Below are positions 31,710-40,024 of a stretch of DNA of 47,870 bases, in pieces. The stretch lies in contig JABFSA010000059.1 in assembly GCA_013140775.1 (NCBI GenBank), forward strand, positions 1-47,870. The letters are read 5' to 3'. Position 1 is the stretch's first letter, and every line of letters begins with the position of its first letter. A model generated the notes under the pieces. It was not told the origin of the DNA and ran no database searches. It was given only the letters and a program-made list of their open reading frames with translations. Source of the DNA: Acidobacteriota bacterium (GTDB lineage: Bacteria; Acidobacteriota; Vicinamibacteria; Vicinamibacterales; UBA2999). Position numbers and translations under genes: made by a program.

Positions 31710-33032
31710 CTACGAAGCGAGATCGACTGGCACTTCGGTCCCGACCTGACGACGGAGTTCGGCTTCGAACCTGGGGACATCCAACGCCCCTTCCATGCGC
31801 GCGATTGCGAGCGTCGCGATCGCATTGCCGAGGACGTTGACCGGCACAAAGGCCGACGACAGGAGCCGGTGCACACCCAGGATCAGACCGACGGCCGCCA
31901 CCGGAATCGTGTTCGTCGCGGCCAGGGTTGACGCGAGCACCACGATTGCCGACCCGGCAACCCCTGCTCCACCTTTCGACGTGGCCAAGAGGATCGCGAG
32001 CAGGCCCAGCTGCTGACCTATCGTGAGATCGAGACCGACGGCCTGCGCCAGAAAGACAGCGACGGACGAGAAATACAGACACGTGCCGTCGTGGTTGAAC
32101 GCGTAGCCCGTCGGCAGGACGAGCGCCACGACCGGTGGATCGACACCCAGCTGCCTGAGCTTGGCGTGGAGACGCGGGAACACGGATTCGCTCGAGCTCG
32201 TGCCCACCACAATCATGAGCTCGGCGCCAATGTAGCGGACAAGCCGCAGCATGTTGATTCCGAACGCCCACGCGATGGGCCACAGCACGCCCAGGACAAA
32301 GAGCGCGCAGAGGACGTAGAACATCAGCACGAGATTGCCGAGTGCCAGCAGCGATTGAGGCCCGAACCGACCCACGGTGAACGCAATGGCGCCGAACGCG
32401 CCGATCGGCGCCACGTACATGGCGAACGCGATCATCTTGAAGAGCACTTGAGAGACCGAGTGGATCGCGTCCACCATCGGCTTCCCCTTGTCCCCCAGGG
32501 CAAGGAGCGCGAAGCCGAACATCAGCGAGAAGAACAGGACCGGAAGAACGTCCCCTTCCGCAAACGCGCCAACAGCACTCGTCGGCACCAGGCTCAACAG
32601 GAACTCACCGTAGCCGACCGGTCTCGTCGATCGCTCGACGCCCACCACCTCGCTGTCCTCGAGAGTCGTCGGGTCCACGTTCATGCCGACGCCCGGAGCC
32701 CAGACATTGACCAGCACGAGCCCCAGGACCAGCGCGATCGTCGTGACGATCTCGAAGTAGATCAAGGCCTTGATGGCGACGCGGCCCACACGCTTCGCCT
32801 CGCCGACGCTGGCGATGCCGTGGACGACGGTGCAGAAGATGATCGGCGCGACGATCATCCGCACGAGACGAATGAACAAATCACCCAGCGGCCTGAAGGA
32901 ATCCGCGTTCTCGGGCCAGAGGTATCCCGCCACGCATCCCAGCAGCATCGCGACCAGGATCTGGATGGACAGATCCTTGTACCAGGGCCGTCGCGGACGA
33001 GCGGTGGCAGGTGAGACAGAACCGACGGTCAT
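31710..33032 (-). CDS. Dicarboxylate/amino acid:cation symporter (DctA-like)
   Basis: A 440-residue inner-membrane protein of the DAACS family. Landmarks: the serine-rich re-entrant loop 'VGTSSSESVFPRL', 'LPTGYAFNHDGTCLYFS' (TM7 unwound region), 'TSKGGAGVAGSAIVVLAS' (HP2 loop) and 'VNVLGNAIATLAIARMEG'. These are closest to C4-dicarboxylate carriers. It lies 17 bases after an MBL-fold gene on the same strand, an unusual pairing that suggests co-transcription. Confidence 0.92.
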   Translation of the reverse strand: MTVGSVSPATARPRRPWYKDLSIQILVAMLLGCVAGYLWPENADSFRPLGDLFIRLVRMIVAPIIFCTVVHGIASVGEAKRVGRVAIKALIYFEIVTTIALVLGLVLVNVWAPGVGMNVDPTTLEDSEVVGVERSTRPVGYGEFLLSLVPTSAVGAFAEGDVLPVLFFSLMFGFALLALGDKGKPMVDAIHSVSQVLFKMIAFAMYVAPIGAFGAIAFTVGRFGPQSLLALGNLVLMFYVLCALFVLGVLWPIAWAFGINMLRLVRYIGAELMIVVGTSSSESVFPRLHAKLRQLGVDPPVVALVLPTGYAFNHDGTCLYFSSVAVFLAQAVGLDLTIGQQLGLLAILLATSKGGAGVAGSAIVVLASTLAATNTIPVAAVGLILGVHRLLSSAFVPVNVLGNAIATLAIARMEGALDVPRFEAELRRQVGTEVPVDLAS

Positions 33033-33049
33033 GAACGCTCTCTAGGAAT

Positions 33050-34537
33050 CTACTCGTGCGGCAGGTTGGCCGCGGCCACCAGCTTGTCGAACGGGTCCGT
33101 GCCCCCGTGCACGTGAACCATCTGCGCGACATCCAGTTTCAAGCGCCGGATGTTGTCGTAGAAATTTGCCGTGATCGTGCTCCAGGGCAACGGTTTCGCT
33201 TCGGCTTGGCGCGGAGAGAACAAGTCTGCCTGAATGAGCATCCGCTCCTTCGTCAGGTACACCATCAGCAAGCCCTCGCTGTGCAGGTTCCCTCGCACGT
33301 GGTGCACCTCGACGACGCGCGTGCCGTCAGTGATCACCTTCTTGTCTGCCACGCCCTCGAGGATTGGCGCACGTGGATTCCTCGCCAACGCATCCGGCTC
33401 GATGGTCGCGGGATTACGCAGCATCGTGTTGTAGAAGGGCACGTTGACTTCGTGCGTCAGGATCGTCAGGCCGGCCGCCACCGCCGCCCGCAGGCCTCCT
33501 GAGTGGTCCGCGTGCTGGTGCGAGTTCACCACGTAGCGGATCGGCTTGCCGGGCGCGAGGAGCCGAGCTTCGGCCAGCACTTCCTCCATGCGGGCGGGGC
33601 TTGCGGGCGCCTCGACGACGACCACGAAATCCCGGAAGTCGATGATGAAGCTTTGGATGCCTGCAATGGCCCAGAATCCTGGCGCGAGCTCACGCGTCGT
33701 GAGACGTGCCGTTCCCTGTGCGGGCGCTGGCGCCGGGCCTTCCCCTTGTCCCCGTCCGCGTGCTCCGGGCGCGGGCACCGTGAGCGCTGCGGCCGCGGCG
33801 GCGCCAGGCTGCGCAGTGAGAGCGACATCGAGCAGCGGGAATCCGCCCTGGCGCTGGATCATGCGCGACGGAAACTTCACGCCGCCGACATCCTGATATC
33901 CGGAAAACTGTGTTTCGATGACGCTGTCACCGTAGAGCGGGTGAGCAACCGTCGTCCGCACGCGCTCCACGAGATTGTCGCGGGTGAGCGTGCCCGTGAC
34001 TGTGTACTTCTCGAAGGCCTTGAACGAGAGGGAGAGCGAGCCGTTTCGATCGCGTGGCGTTGCCGTGAGTGTCGCCGCATTGGCGGCCGCACCTTTGAGA
34101 AAACCGTGCGGCGTGAGCCAGATCTGAAGCGCACCATCCGGCGTCTGACCATTGCGCAGCGTCGTGATGACGTTTGGCCCGAACGGGATCGGCCGGATTC
34201 CGCCCTGCTGCGATTCCGGGTTGTAGCCGCCCGCCCCGCCGCCTCTCGGCGGCTTCTCATCATCGATACGCGTGGTCTGCTCACGCATCACCAGCGCGTC
34301 GTAGTTGATACGCATTGAGTACTGCGTGACGGTGAATCGCGGCCAGGGCTTGCCAGGTCCCGGCGCCTGTCCCAGCGCGTACTGGTTGCCCTTCACCGCG
34401 GTGTACTCCACCGCATGAAGATTCGACGCGCCCATCGCGGCAATCGCGGCGTCAAGCGCACCACGCGCATCCTGAGCTATAGATGGGACCCAGAGAAGAG
34501 TGATGAGCACACCGACGACTGGCAGGCATCTGCGCAT
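33050..34537 (-). CDS. Exported two-domain MBL-fold protein
   Basis: A 495-residue protein from the ATG at 34537 (GGAG upstream). The signal peptide 'RRCLPVVGVLITLLWVPSIA' is followed by ~250 residues of beta-rich lipoprotein-carrier-like sequence ('VEYTAVKGNQYALGQAPGPG'). A Gly/Pro-rich linker leads to an MBL domain with the canonical 'NSHQHADHSGGL', the later His in 'VVEVHHVRGNLHSEG' and 'IQADLFSPRQ'. Unlike the two MBL proteins of the 15-18 kb operon, its zinc motif is intact. Likely periplasmic; substrate unknown. It sits between the NHL propeller gene and the symporter gene. Confidence 0.85.
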   Translation of the reverse strand: MRRCLPVVGVLITLLWVPSIAQDARGALDAAIAAMGASNLHAVEYTAVKGNQYALGQAPGPGKPWPRFTVTQYSMRINYDALVMREQTTRIDDEKPPRGGGAGGYNPESQQGGIRPIPFGPNVITTLRNGQTPDGALQIWLTPHGFLKGAAANAATLTATPRDRNGSLSLSFKAFEKYTVTGTLTRDNLVERVRTTVAHPLYGDSVIETQFSGYQDVGGVKFPSRMIQRQGGFPLLDVALTAQPGAAAAAALTVPAPGARGRGQGEGPAPAPAQGTARLTTRELAPGFWAIAGIQSFIIDFRDFVVVVEAPASPARMEEVLAEARLLAPGKPIRYVVNSHQHADHSGGLRAAVAAGLTILTHEVNVPFYNTMLRNPATIEPDALARNPRAPILEGVADKKVITDGTRVVEVHHVRGNLHSEGLLMVYLTKERMLIQADLFSPRQAEAKPLPWSTITANFYDNIRRLKLDVAQMVHVHGGTDPFDKLVAAANLPHE

Positions 34538-34650
34538 GACGGGCTCCTCTCGCCATTGCCGCGTTGTCATAAAGCTGGGTATCAGGACACTACGAGCAGG
34601 GGAAGAACTTCCCCCGCTCGCAGTGATGTGATCAGAACGAAGAATCGAGC

Positions 34651-35931
34651 TTACTTCCAGGCGACGCGAAGGGGCTTGCCCAGCAGGTACGCTGGATTGG
34701 CGCCCTTGCGCGGACGAAGCTTCTGCCCACCGCCGGAGTCCACGGCAGCGGTGTAGAAGTTTCCTTCGGTATCGACGGTGAAATCGTGCACGCCCCAGAA
34801 TGCGCCTGGGAAATCACCCCACGTGCCAAAGGAATACAGGAAATTGCCGTCGGTGTCGTACTTCAGCATCTTGCTCGTGCCGCGATCCGCCGCCCACAGG
34901 TATCCATCGAAGAAGTGGATCAAGTGGATGTCCGACGGACCCTTGCCCAGCGTGAACTGACTGACGAACGTGCCGTTCTCGTCGAACACCTGGATGCGCT
35001 GGTTGTTGCGATCGTTCACGTAGACCCTGCGCGTTTTGGGATCGATCGTGACGCCGTGCACGTTGTTGAAGTAGCTGGGACGCATATCGTCGCGGCCGCT
35101 GCCCTTCTCGCCCCACGCCTTCACGAACTTGCCGTCCTTGTCGAACTTCACGACGCGGGTGTTGTTGTACCCGTCGCCGACGACAAAGCTGCTGTCGGGG
35201 AAGAAGTCGATATAGGTCGGCCGGTTGAAGTGCGTCTGATCGTTGCCGGGGACGCCGTAGGTGCCGATCGTCTGCACGATCTTCTTGCCATCGTTGGTCA
35301 TCTTGAAGATGGCCTGCTTGTGGTCGTCCACGAGCCAGATGTGCTTTTCCGCATCATACGGATTGATCGTGATGTAGTGAGGACGCTGGAGCATCTTGTC
35401 CCACTGACTCCACGATTCGAGGTGATCGCCGGCGGCGTTGAAGACCATCACGGTGTGCTGCCACTTGCTGTCCACACCCCACTGGTTCCCCGCCTTGAGC
35501 CACGCCTCGACGCCCTCTTCGGCGGATTGGCCCGCTCCACCGTTACCCGGGGAACTCGCCACGGTGGCGTCGCGCCACGGGAGTCTCCCAATCGGGAACA
35601 CCACGCTGGGCGCGAGCCTCTGCAACTTTGGCCTCTCGATCGCCGGAAGGACCCCGCGCTGCAGAAGGAATACGCGGTTGGGTGACTCGGCAAAAATGCT
35701 CTGGCCGGCGCCGAACGTCCACCCTTCGTTGCCTGGAATCTTTGAAATGTCCTTTGGCCAGTCGGGCACCGGTTCATACGCGCCCCAGATATCCTGGCCG
35801 CCCTTCTCACCCGGCACAGCCGCGACCGTCGCCGGACGCTGCTGGGCCGACACGAACTCACTGAAGTTCAACCCCGTCGCGACAGCCATTCCAACGGCGG
35901 CCGCGGCGACGAGCGATATTTCCCTACGCAT
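34651..35931 (-). CDS. Exported NHL-repeat beta-propeller protein
   Basis: A 426-residue protein with SD GGAGGGG and a signal peptide ending 'SEFVSAQ'. Five or more NHL-type blades are visible, e.g. 'PTYIDFFPDSSFVVGDGYNN', 'VHGVTIDPKTRRVYVNDRNN', 'IHLIHFFDGYLWAADRGTS' and 'VHDFTVDTEGNFYTAAVDSG'. The fold is like the lyase domain of peptidylglycine monooxygenase, but no catalytic set was verified. It probably binds a ligand or protein in the periplasm. It lies upstream of the MBL and symporter genes and downstream of a DUF6152 gene. Confidence 0.85.
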   Translation of the reverse strand: MRREISLVAAAAVGMAVATGLNFSEFVSAQQRPATVAAVPGEKGGQDIWGAYEPVPDWPKDISKIPGNEGWTFGAGQSIFAESPNRVFLLQRGVLPAIERPKLQRLAPSVVFPIGRLPWRDATVASSPGNGGAGQSAEEGVEAWLKAGNQWGVDSKWQHTVMVFNAAGDHLESWSQWDKMLQRPHYITINPYDAEKHIWLVDDHKQAIFKMTNDGKKIVQTIGTYGVPGNDQTHFNRPTYIDFFPDSSFVVGDGYNNTRVVKFDKDGKFVKAWGEKGSGRDDMRPSYFNNVHGVTIDPKTRRVYVNDRNNQRIQVFDENGTFVSQFTLGKGPSDIHLIHFFDGYLWAADRGTSKMLKYDTDGNFLYSFGTWGDFPGAFWGVHDFTVDTEGNFYTAAVDSGGGQKLRPRKGANPAYLLGKPLRVAWK

Positions 35932-36185
35932 ACTGTTTCCCCTCCATCACGTCACAACAGACACCAGCCCCACACTCACGGGTGCCGGCAACGGCCGCTC
36001 CAATTCATGCCAGCCGTTCACAGGGCATACGCGCCCCGAGCTTTTGTCTAATCGTCCGCCTATTTCATCAGAAAACGGTGGGTTGGGTGCGGAGTCGAGC
36101 GGAATTGGGACGGCAAGGTCAAACGTGCGGGCGATCGCGCCCCCCGTGACTCAGGCGTCGCGCGATGTTGCGGCGGGCGTTGCCG

Positions 36186-36205
36186 GCGGTGGGAGGACCC
36201 ACCGC
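36186..36205. terminator. GC-rich perfect hairpin after the DUF6152 gene
   Basis: GCGGTGGG (36186-36193), loop AGGA, CCCACCGC (36198-36205): an 8-bp perfect stem. It starts six bases after the DUF6152 stop on the minus strand. There is no T-run, so intrinsic termination is doubtful; it may be a rho-dependent or RNA-stabilising element. The rest of 35932-36185 shows no supported feature. Confidence 0.35.
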
Positions 36206-36210
36206 TCACA

Positions 36211-36603
36211 TCACTCGACCGCCTGACCTGGCGCAGTGCCCCACGTGAAACCGTCAGAGGGACGCTTGAGATTGACCATCAACGCGCGGTACTCATCCGG
36301 CACGCGTGAGCGCGTCGCGTGCACGATGAGCAGGTCGCCCGGCTTGAGCGTCTCACGCGTCACGCCCTGACTGGCAAGTTGTCCCGCACCACTCCACTCG
36401 ATGGACCACTTCTGTGTCGCGCCTTTGTCGTCCGGCGCTTCCAGGGTCAAGAACGCGTGAGGGTTGCGAAAAGCAAACTGGATGAGCTTGCCCTCGAGAT
36501 CGACCTGCTTGTCGGAGTCGTACGTGGCACTGAACGAATGGTGCGCCTGGACTGCTGAGGCCGCCAGGATTCCTGCACAGACGAATGTCAGAACTCTGGT
36601 CAT
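36211..36603 (-). CDS. Second exported DUF6152 protein, predicted mature N-terminus His-His
   Basis: A 130-residue protein from the ATG at 36603 with GGAG upstream. The signal peptide ends 'SAVQA' before 'HHSFSATYD', the same cleavage context as the paralogue at 14906-15304. The core reads 'GKLIQFAFRNPHAFLTLEAP' and 'GDLLIVHATRSR'. Function unknown. It diverges from tupA across only 35 bases. Confidence 0.8.
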   Translation of the reverse strand: MTRVLTFVCAGILAASAVQAHHSFSATYDSDKQVDLEGKLIQFAFRNPHAFLTLEAPDDKGATQKWSIEWSGAGQLASQGVTRETLKPGDLLIVHATRSRVPDEYRALMVNLKRPSDGFTWGTAPGQAVE

Positions 36604-36638
36604 CACGTTTCTCCGGAGACTACGATACACCCGTCCCA

Positions 36639-37499
36639 ATGGATGCTGCAGCCAGGAATCATATATTCGCGCTCGCGCTGGTCGTCGCTCTCATGGGGTG
36701 TCGGACAGGGCCGCCTCCACTGCGAGTCGCCACGACCACGAGCGTCGAGAATTCCGGGCTGCTCACCGCCATCCTTCCGGCGTTCGAACGCGAGAGCGGT
36801 CTCACGGTGGAGGTGCTCCCGGTCGGCAGCGGCCAGGCCTTGAACCTGATCAGACGCGGTGACGCCAGCGTCGGCATCACGCACGATCCACCCGCGGAGG
36901 CCGCGGCGCTCAAGAGCGGAGACATCGCCGCCTATCGCAAGTTCATGTTCAACGACTTCCTCATCGTCGGACCAGCGTCGGATCCCGCCGGAATCCGCGG
37001 CGCGACGGATGCCGGCAACGCGTTTCACCGAATCGCGACGGAGCAGGCCGTATTCGTGTCACGCGGTGACGCGTCTGGCACGTACTCCAGAGAACAGGAG
37101 CTGTGGACGGCAGCTGGACAGAAGCCGCCGGCGACCAGGCTTCTCGAGACTGGCCAGGGGATGGGCGCGACGCTGCGGGTAGCCAGCGAACGGGACGCGT
37201 ACACCTTGACCGATCGTGCGACGTTTGAGCAGTTTCGATCGAGGTTGCGTCTCGCCGTGATCCACGAGGGTGGCCCTGAGCTCTTGAACACCTATAGCGT
37301 CTTTCTGAGCGTCAGGGCGTCGGGAGCGCCGCGTGACGCTGGAATGCGATTGGCTGACTGGCTTACCGATGGCAACGGCCGGATGCTGATTGACGGATTC
37401 GTGTCGAACAACCAACCCGTGTTCCGCATCTGGCCGGCAGGCTCGCCCGCCACGCAACCGTCAGATCTGCCGATCGTCCAACCCGCGCATGCTCGTTGA
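36639..37499 (+). CDS. tupA: Tungstate-binding lipoprotein of an ABC importer
   Basis: A 286-residue protein with a lipoprotein signal ('LALVVALMGC', lipid on Cys21). TupA hallmarks are 'ATTTSVENSGLL' (Thr-Ser oxyanion site) and 'SRGDASGTYSREQELW', both typical of tungstate- rather than molybdate-binding ModA-type proteins. It would capture tungstate in the periplasm with high affinity. It starts the operon tupA-tupB-tupC-moeA-moeA; its 3' end overlaps tupB by 11 nt. Specificity for W over Mo is a family inference, not proven here. Confidence 0.93.
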   Translation: MDAAARNHIFALALVVALMGCRTGPPPLRVATTTSVENSGLLTAILPAFERESGLTVEVLPVGSGQALNLIRRGDASVGITHDPPAEAAALKSGDIAAYRKFMFNDFLIVGPASDPAGIRGATDAGNAFHRIATEQAVFVSRGDASGTYSREQELWTAAGQKPPATRLLETGQGMGATLRVASERDAYTLTDRATFEQFRSRLRLAVIHEGGPELLNTYSVFLSVRASGAPRDAGMRLADWLTDGNGRMLIDGFVSNNQPVFRIWPAGSPATQPSDLPIVQPAHAR

Positions 37500-38169
37500 A
37501 ATCGGTCGGGCCCTGACGCTCATCGCGAGCGGCGACGTCGAAGTCTGGCAGATCGCCGGAACCTCGTTTGCGGTGTCGTTGTCCGCCGTGCTCGCCGCTC
37601 TTGCGATCGGTTTGCCGGTGACATACCGGCTCGCGACCTCGACACCTCGAACCGCCAGCATCGGGATCTGGATCGCCCACAGCATGGCTGCCCTCCCGAC
37701 GGTGGTCATCGGCCTCACGCTGTACTTCCTCTTCTCGACCGACGGGCCGCTTGGGTGGACCAGGCTGCTGTATACCAGAACGGCGATCGCGATTGGTCAG
37801 ACGGCCCTGGCCCTCCCATTGGTCGTGGCGGTCGTGCTCGGCGCGCTTCGCAGGCTTCCCGACTCAGCGCAGGAGTCGCTGGTGACGCACGGCGTCACGG
37901 GGGCGCGCCGGATGAGCTGGCTACTATGGGAAGTCCGCCCGGCAATAGTGTCCGGGGCATTGCTGGCGTTCTCACGGGCCTTCACCGAACTTGGCACGGC
38001 CCTGATCGTCGGCGGCAACATCCGCGGCGCGACCCGCACGCTGACCACCTACATCGCACTCGAGTACGACCGGGGCGACGATGCCCGCGCCATCGCGCTG
38101 GGATTGATTCTGCTCAGCGTCGCCCTCGCCACCAACTCGCTCATGCACGTGTTCTTGAAGGATCGATGA
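37489..38169 (+). CDS. tupB: Tungstate ABC transporter permease
   Basis: A 226-residue inner-membrane permease with about five to six helices. 'SFAVSLSAVLAALAIGLPVT' begins the MetI-like fold, and the ATPase-docking EAA loop is 'ESLVTHGVTGARRMSWLLWE'. 'ALLAFSRAFTELGTALIVGG' and 'TLTTYIALEYDRGD' are typical of TupB. Start at the ATG at 37489, inside the end of tupA; its stop overlaps the tupC ATG (ATGA). Confidence 0.92.
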   Translation: MLVEIGRALTLIASGDVEVWQIAGTSFAVSLSAVLAALAIGLPVTYRLATSTPRTASIGIWIAHSMAALPTVVIGLTLYFLFSTDGPLGWTRLLYTRTAIAIGQTALALPLVVAVVLGALRRLPDSAQESLVTHGVTGARRMSWLLWEVRPAIVSGALLAFSRAFTELGTALIVGGNIRGATRTLTTYIALEYDRGDDARAIALGLILLSVALATNSLMHVFLKDR

Positions 38170-38765
38170 CCGACGACGACAAGGCGCTCGTTCGCACTCG
38201 GGCCCTGACGGTCGGCTACACTGGGAGCCCGGTCGCGAAGGTGCCCGATCTGAACCTGGCTGGGGGTGTCGTGTGGCATGTGACCGGCGCGAACGGTTCG
38301 GGCAAGACGGCCCTCCTCAAGACGCTCGCTGGATTGATTCCCCCTGTCACGGGTAACGTGGAGCGACGATGCAACATTGGGGCGGGCGGTGCGATCTACA
38401 TCCATCCGGTTCCGTATCTGTTTGCGGGCACGGTGATCCGCAATCTCACGCTGGCTGATCCGTCACCACACGAGATAGACCGCGTCATGCGCCTCTTCGA
38501 ACTCGAGCCTCTGCAAGAGCGTGACGTTCGGGCGCTTTCGTACGGTGAACAGCGGCGCGTCGCGCTCGCACGCGCCGTTGCGTCACGTCCTGCGGTCCTG
38601 CTCGTTGACGAGTCCGACGCAGGGCTCGATGAAGCTGCGCACGTGTCGTGGTGGACGTACGTGGCTGGCGCCGTGGCCGACGGTGCTCCCGCACTCGTCG
38701 TCGCAGCGCACCGTCTGCTCCCGTGTGACGGCGTCCCGATACGGGAGATCCATCTCCGCGCATGA
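38166..38765 (+). CDS. tupC: Compact tungstate ABC transporter ATPase
   Basis: A 199-residue ATPase, shorter than the usual 220-250. Walker A is 'GANGSGKT' (41-48), the signature is 'LSYGEQRR' (124-131, for LSGGQ), Walker B is 'AVLLVDES' with Asp148 and Glu149, and the switch His182 is in 'VVAAHR'. The Q-loop position has His80 ('IYIHPVPYLFAGTV') where Gln is expected, though the rest of the loop is typical ('PYLFAGTV'). It overlaps tupB and moeA by 4 nt each. It most likely energises TupAB. Confidence 0.88.
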   Translation: MTDDDKALVRTRALTVGYTGSPVAKVPDLNLAGGVVWHVTGANGSGKTALLKTLAGLIPPVTGNVERRCNIGAGGAIYIHPVPYLFAGTVIRNLTLADPSPHEIDRVMRLFELEPLQERDVRALSYGEQRRVALARAVASRPAVLLVDESDAGLDEAAHVSWWTYVAGAVADGAPALVVAAHRLLPCDGVPIREIHLRA

Positions 38766-40024
38766 ACGAGTCGAACCCGCCCCAGTCCGATGTGCGAATG
38801 CGCGGCTTCACGCGGCGTCTCACGGTGGAAGACGCGCTCGCGTGGCTGGATGCCCATCTCGAGCTGATGGACGCCGAGCCGCTTCCGCTCTCGCGCGCCG
38901 CGGGGCGTGTGCTCGCGACCACGATCACGAGCGACGTCGATGTCCCGGGATTCGATCGCGCCACGATGGACGGCTACGCTGTCGTCGCCGACAGCACGGA
39001 AGGCGCGAGCAGCTACAACCGCCTGACGCTCACCGCGATCGGCGATTCGCGGCCAGGGCGTCCCTTCGATTCTGCGATCGCCACTGGCCAGGCAGTGCGA
39101 ATCATGACGGGCGCGCCGATGCCGTCCGGCGCGGATGCGGTGCTCCCGGCAGAATGGATTGAGGTCGGGAGCGAACTGCCCGGCACGCTGCCGGCGACGA
39201 TCAGTGCACTGGCGACGGTCTCGCCAGGAAAGAACGTCGGGCGCCGTGGAGAGGATGTCGTCAGGGGCACGGTGCTGTTCGAGCCCGGCCGGGTGTTGCG
39301 ACCGCAGGACCTGGGAGTGCTCAGCTCGGTCGGGATCGGCGAGGTGCAGGTAGTCCGAAAACCCCGCGTTCGACTCGCGGTCACTGGCAACGAACTGCTC
39401 CCAAGTGGTTCCCAGCCGCGCGACTACCGGATTGCCGATGCCAACGGTCCGATGCTCGCCGCGCTGATCGAGCGTGATGGAGGTCAGGTCGATTTTCCCG
39501 GACTGGTGCCGGACACAGAAGAGGCGATCCTCGGCGCGCTTCATGCGGACGCCGATGTCGTCGTGGTCTCGGGCGGTTCGAGCGTTGGCCTGGAAGACTT
39601 CGCGCCAGGCCTTCTTGCCCGGCACGGTGAGCTCGCCGTCCATGGCATCGCGATGCGGCCCAGCAGTCCGACTGGCTTCGGACGGTTGGGCCCTCGTCTC
39701 GTGTTTCTTCTGCCCGGCAATCCTGTCTCGTGCTTGTGCGCCTACGATTTCTTTGCGGGTCGCGCGATTCGTGCACGCGGTGGGCGTGACAAGGCGTGGC
39801 CGTATCGCTCCATCCGGGGACAACTGACGCGCAAGATCAGTTCGCCAGTCGGGCGCCTCGATTACGCTCGCGTCCGCGTGAATCAGACGGCAGTCGAACC
39901 GCTCGCGGTCGGCGGCGCGTCGATTCTGTCGTCAACCACTCGGGCAGACGGCTTCGTCATCGTCCCTGCCGACAGCGAAGGCTTTGCCGCCGGCGCCGAC
40001 GTAGACGTGTGGCTCTATGGCTAG
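38762..40024 (+). CDS. moeA: Molybdopterin molybdo/tungstotransferase MoeA, first copy
   Basis: A 420-residue MoeA. It has 'GFDRATMDGYAVVAD' (canonical MDGYA), 'IMTGAPMPSGADAVLPAEW', 'VVSGGSSVGLEDF' (Mg/MPT region) and 'LLPGNPVSCLCAYDFF'. It inserts the metal oxyanion into adenylylated molybdopterin. Being within a tungstate operon, it may serve tungsten cofactor. Start overlaps tupC by 4 nt; end overlaps the second moeA by 8 nt. Confidence 0.94.
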   Translation: MNESNPPQSDVRMRGFTRRLTVEDALAWLDAHLELMDAEPLPLSRAAGRVLATTITSDVDVPGFDRATMDGYAVVADSTEGASSYNRLTLTAIGDSRPGRPFDSAIATGQAVRIMTGAPMPSGADAVLPAEWIEVGSELPGTLPATISALATVSPGKNVGRRGEDVVRGTVLFEPGRVLRPQDLGVLSSVGIGEVQVVRKPRVRLAVTGNELLPSGSQPRDYRIADANGPMLAALIERDGGQVDFPGLVPDTEEAILGALHADADVVVVSGGSSVGLEDFAPGLLARHGELAVHGIAMRPSSPTGFGRLGPRLVFLLPGNPVSCLCAYDFFAGRAIRARGGRDKAWPYRSIRGQLTRKISSPVGRLDYARVRVNQTAVEPLAVGGASILSSTTRADGFVIVPADSEGFAAGADVDVWLYG

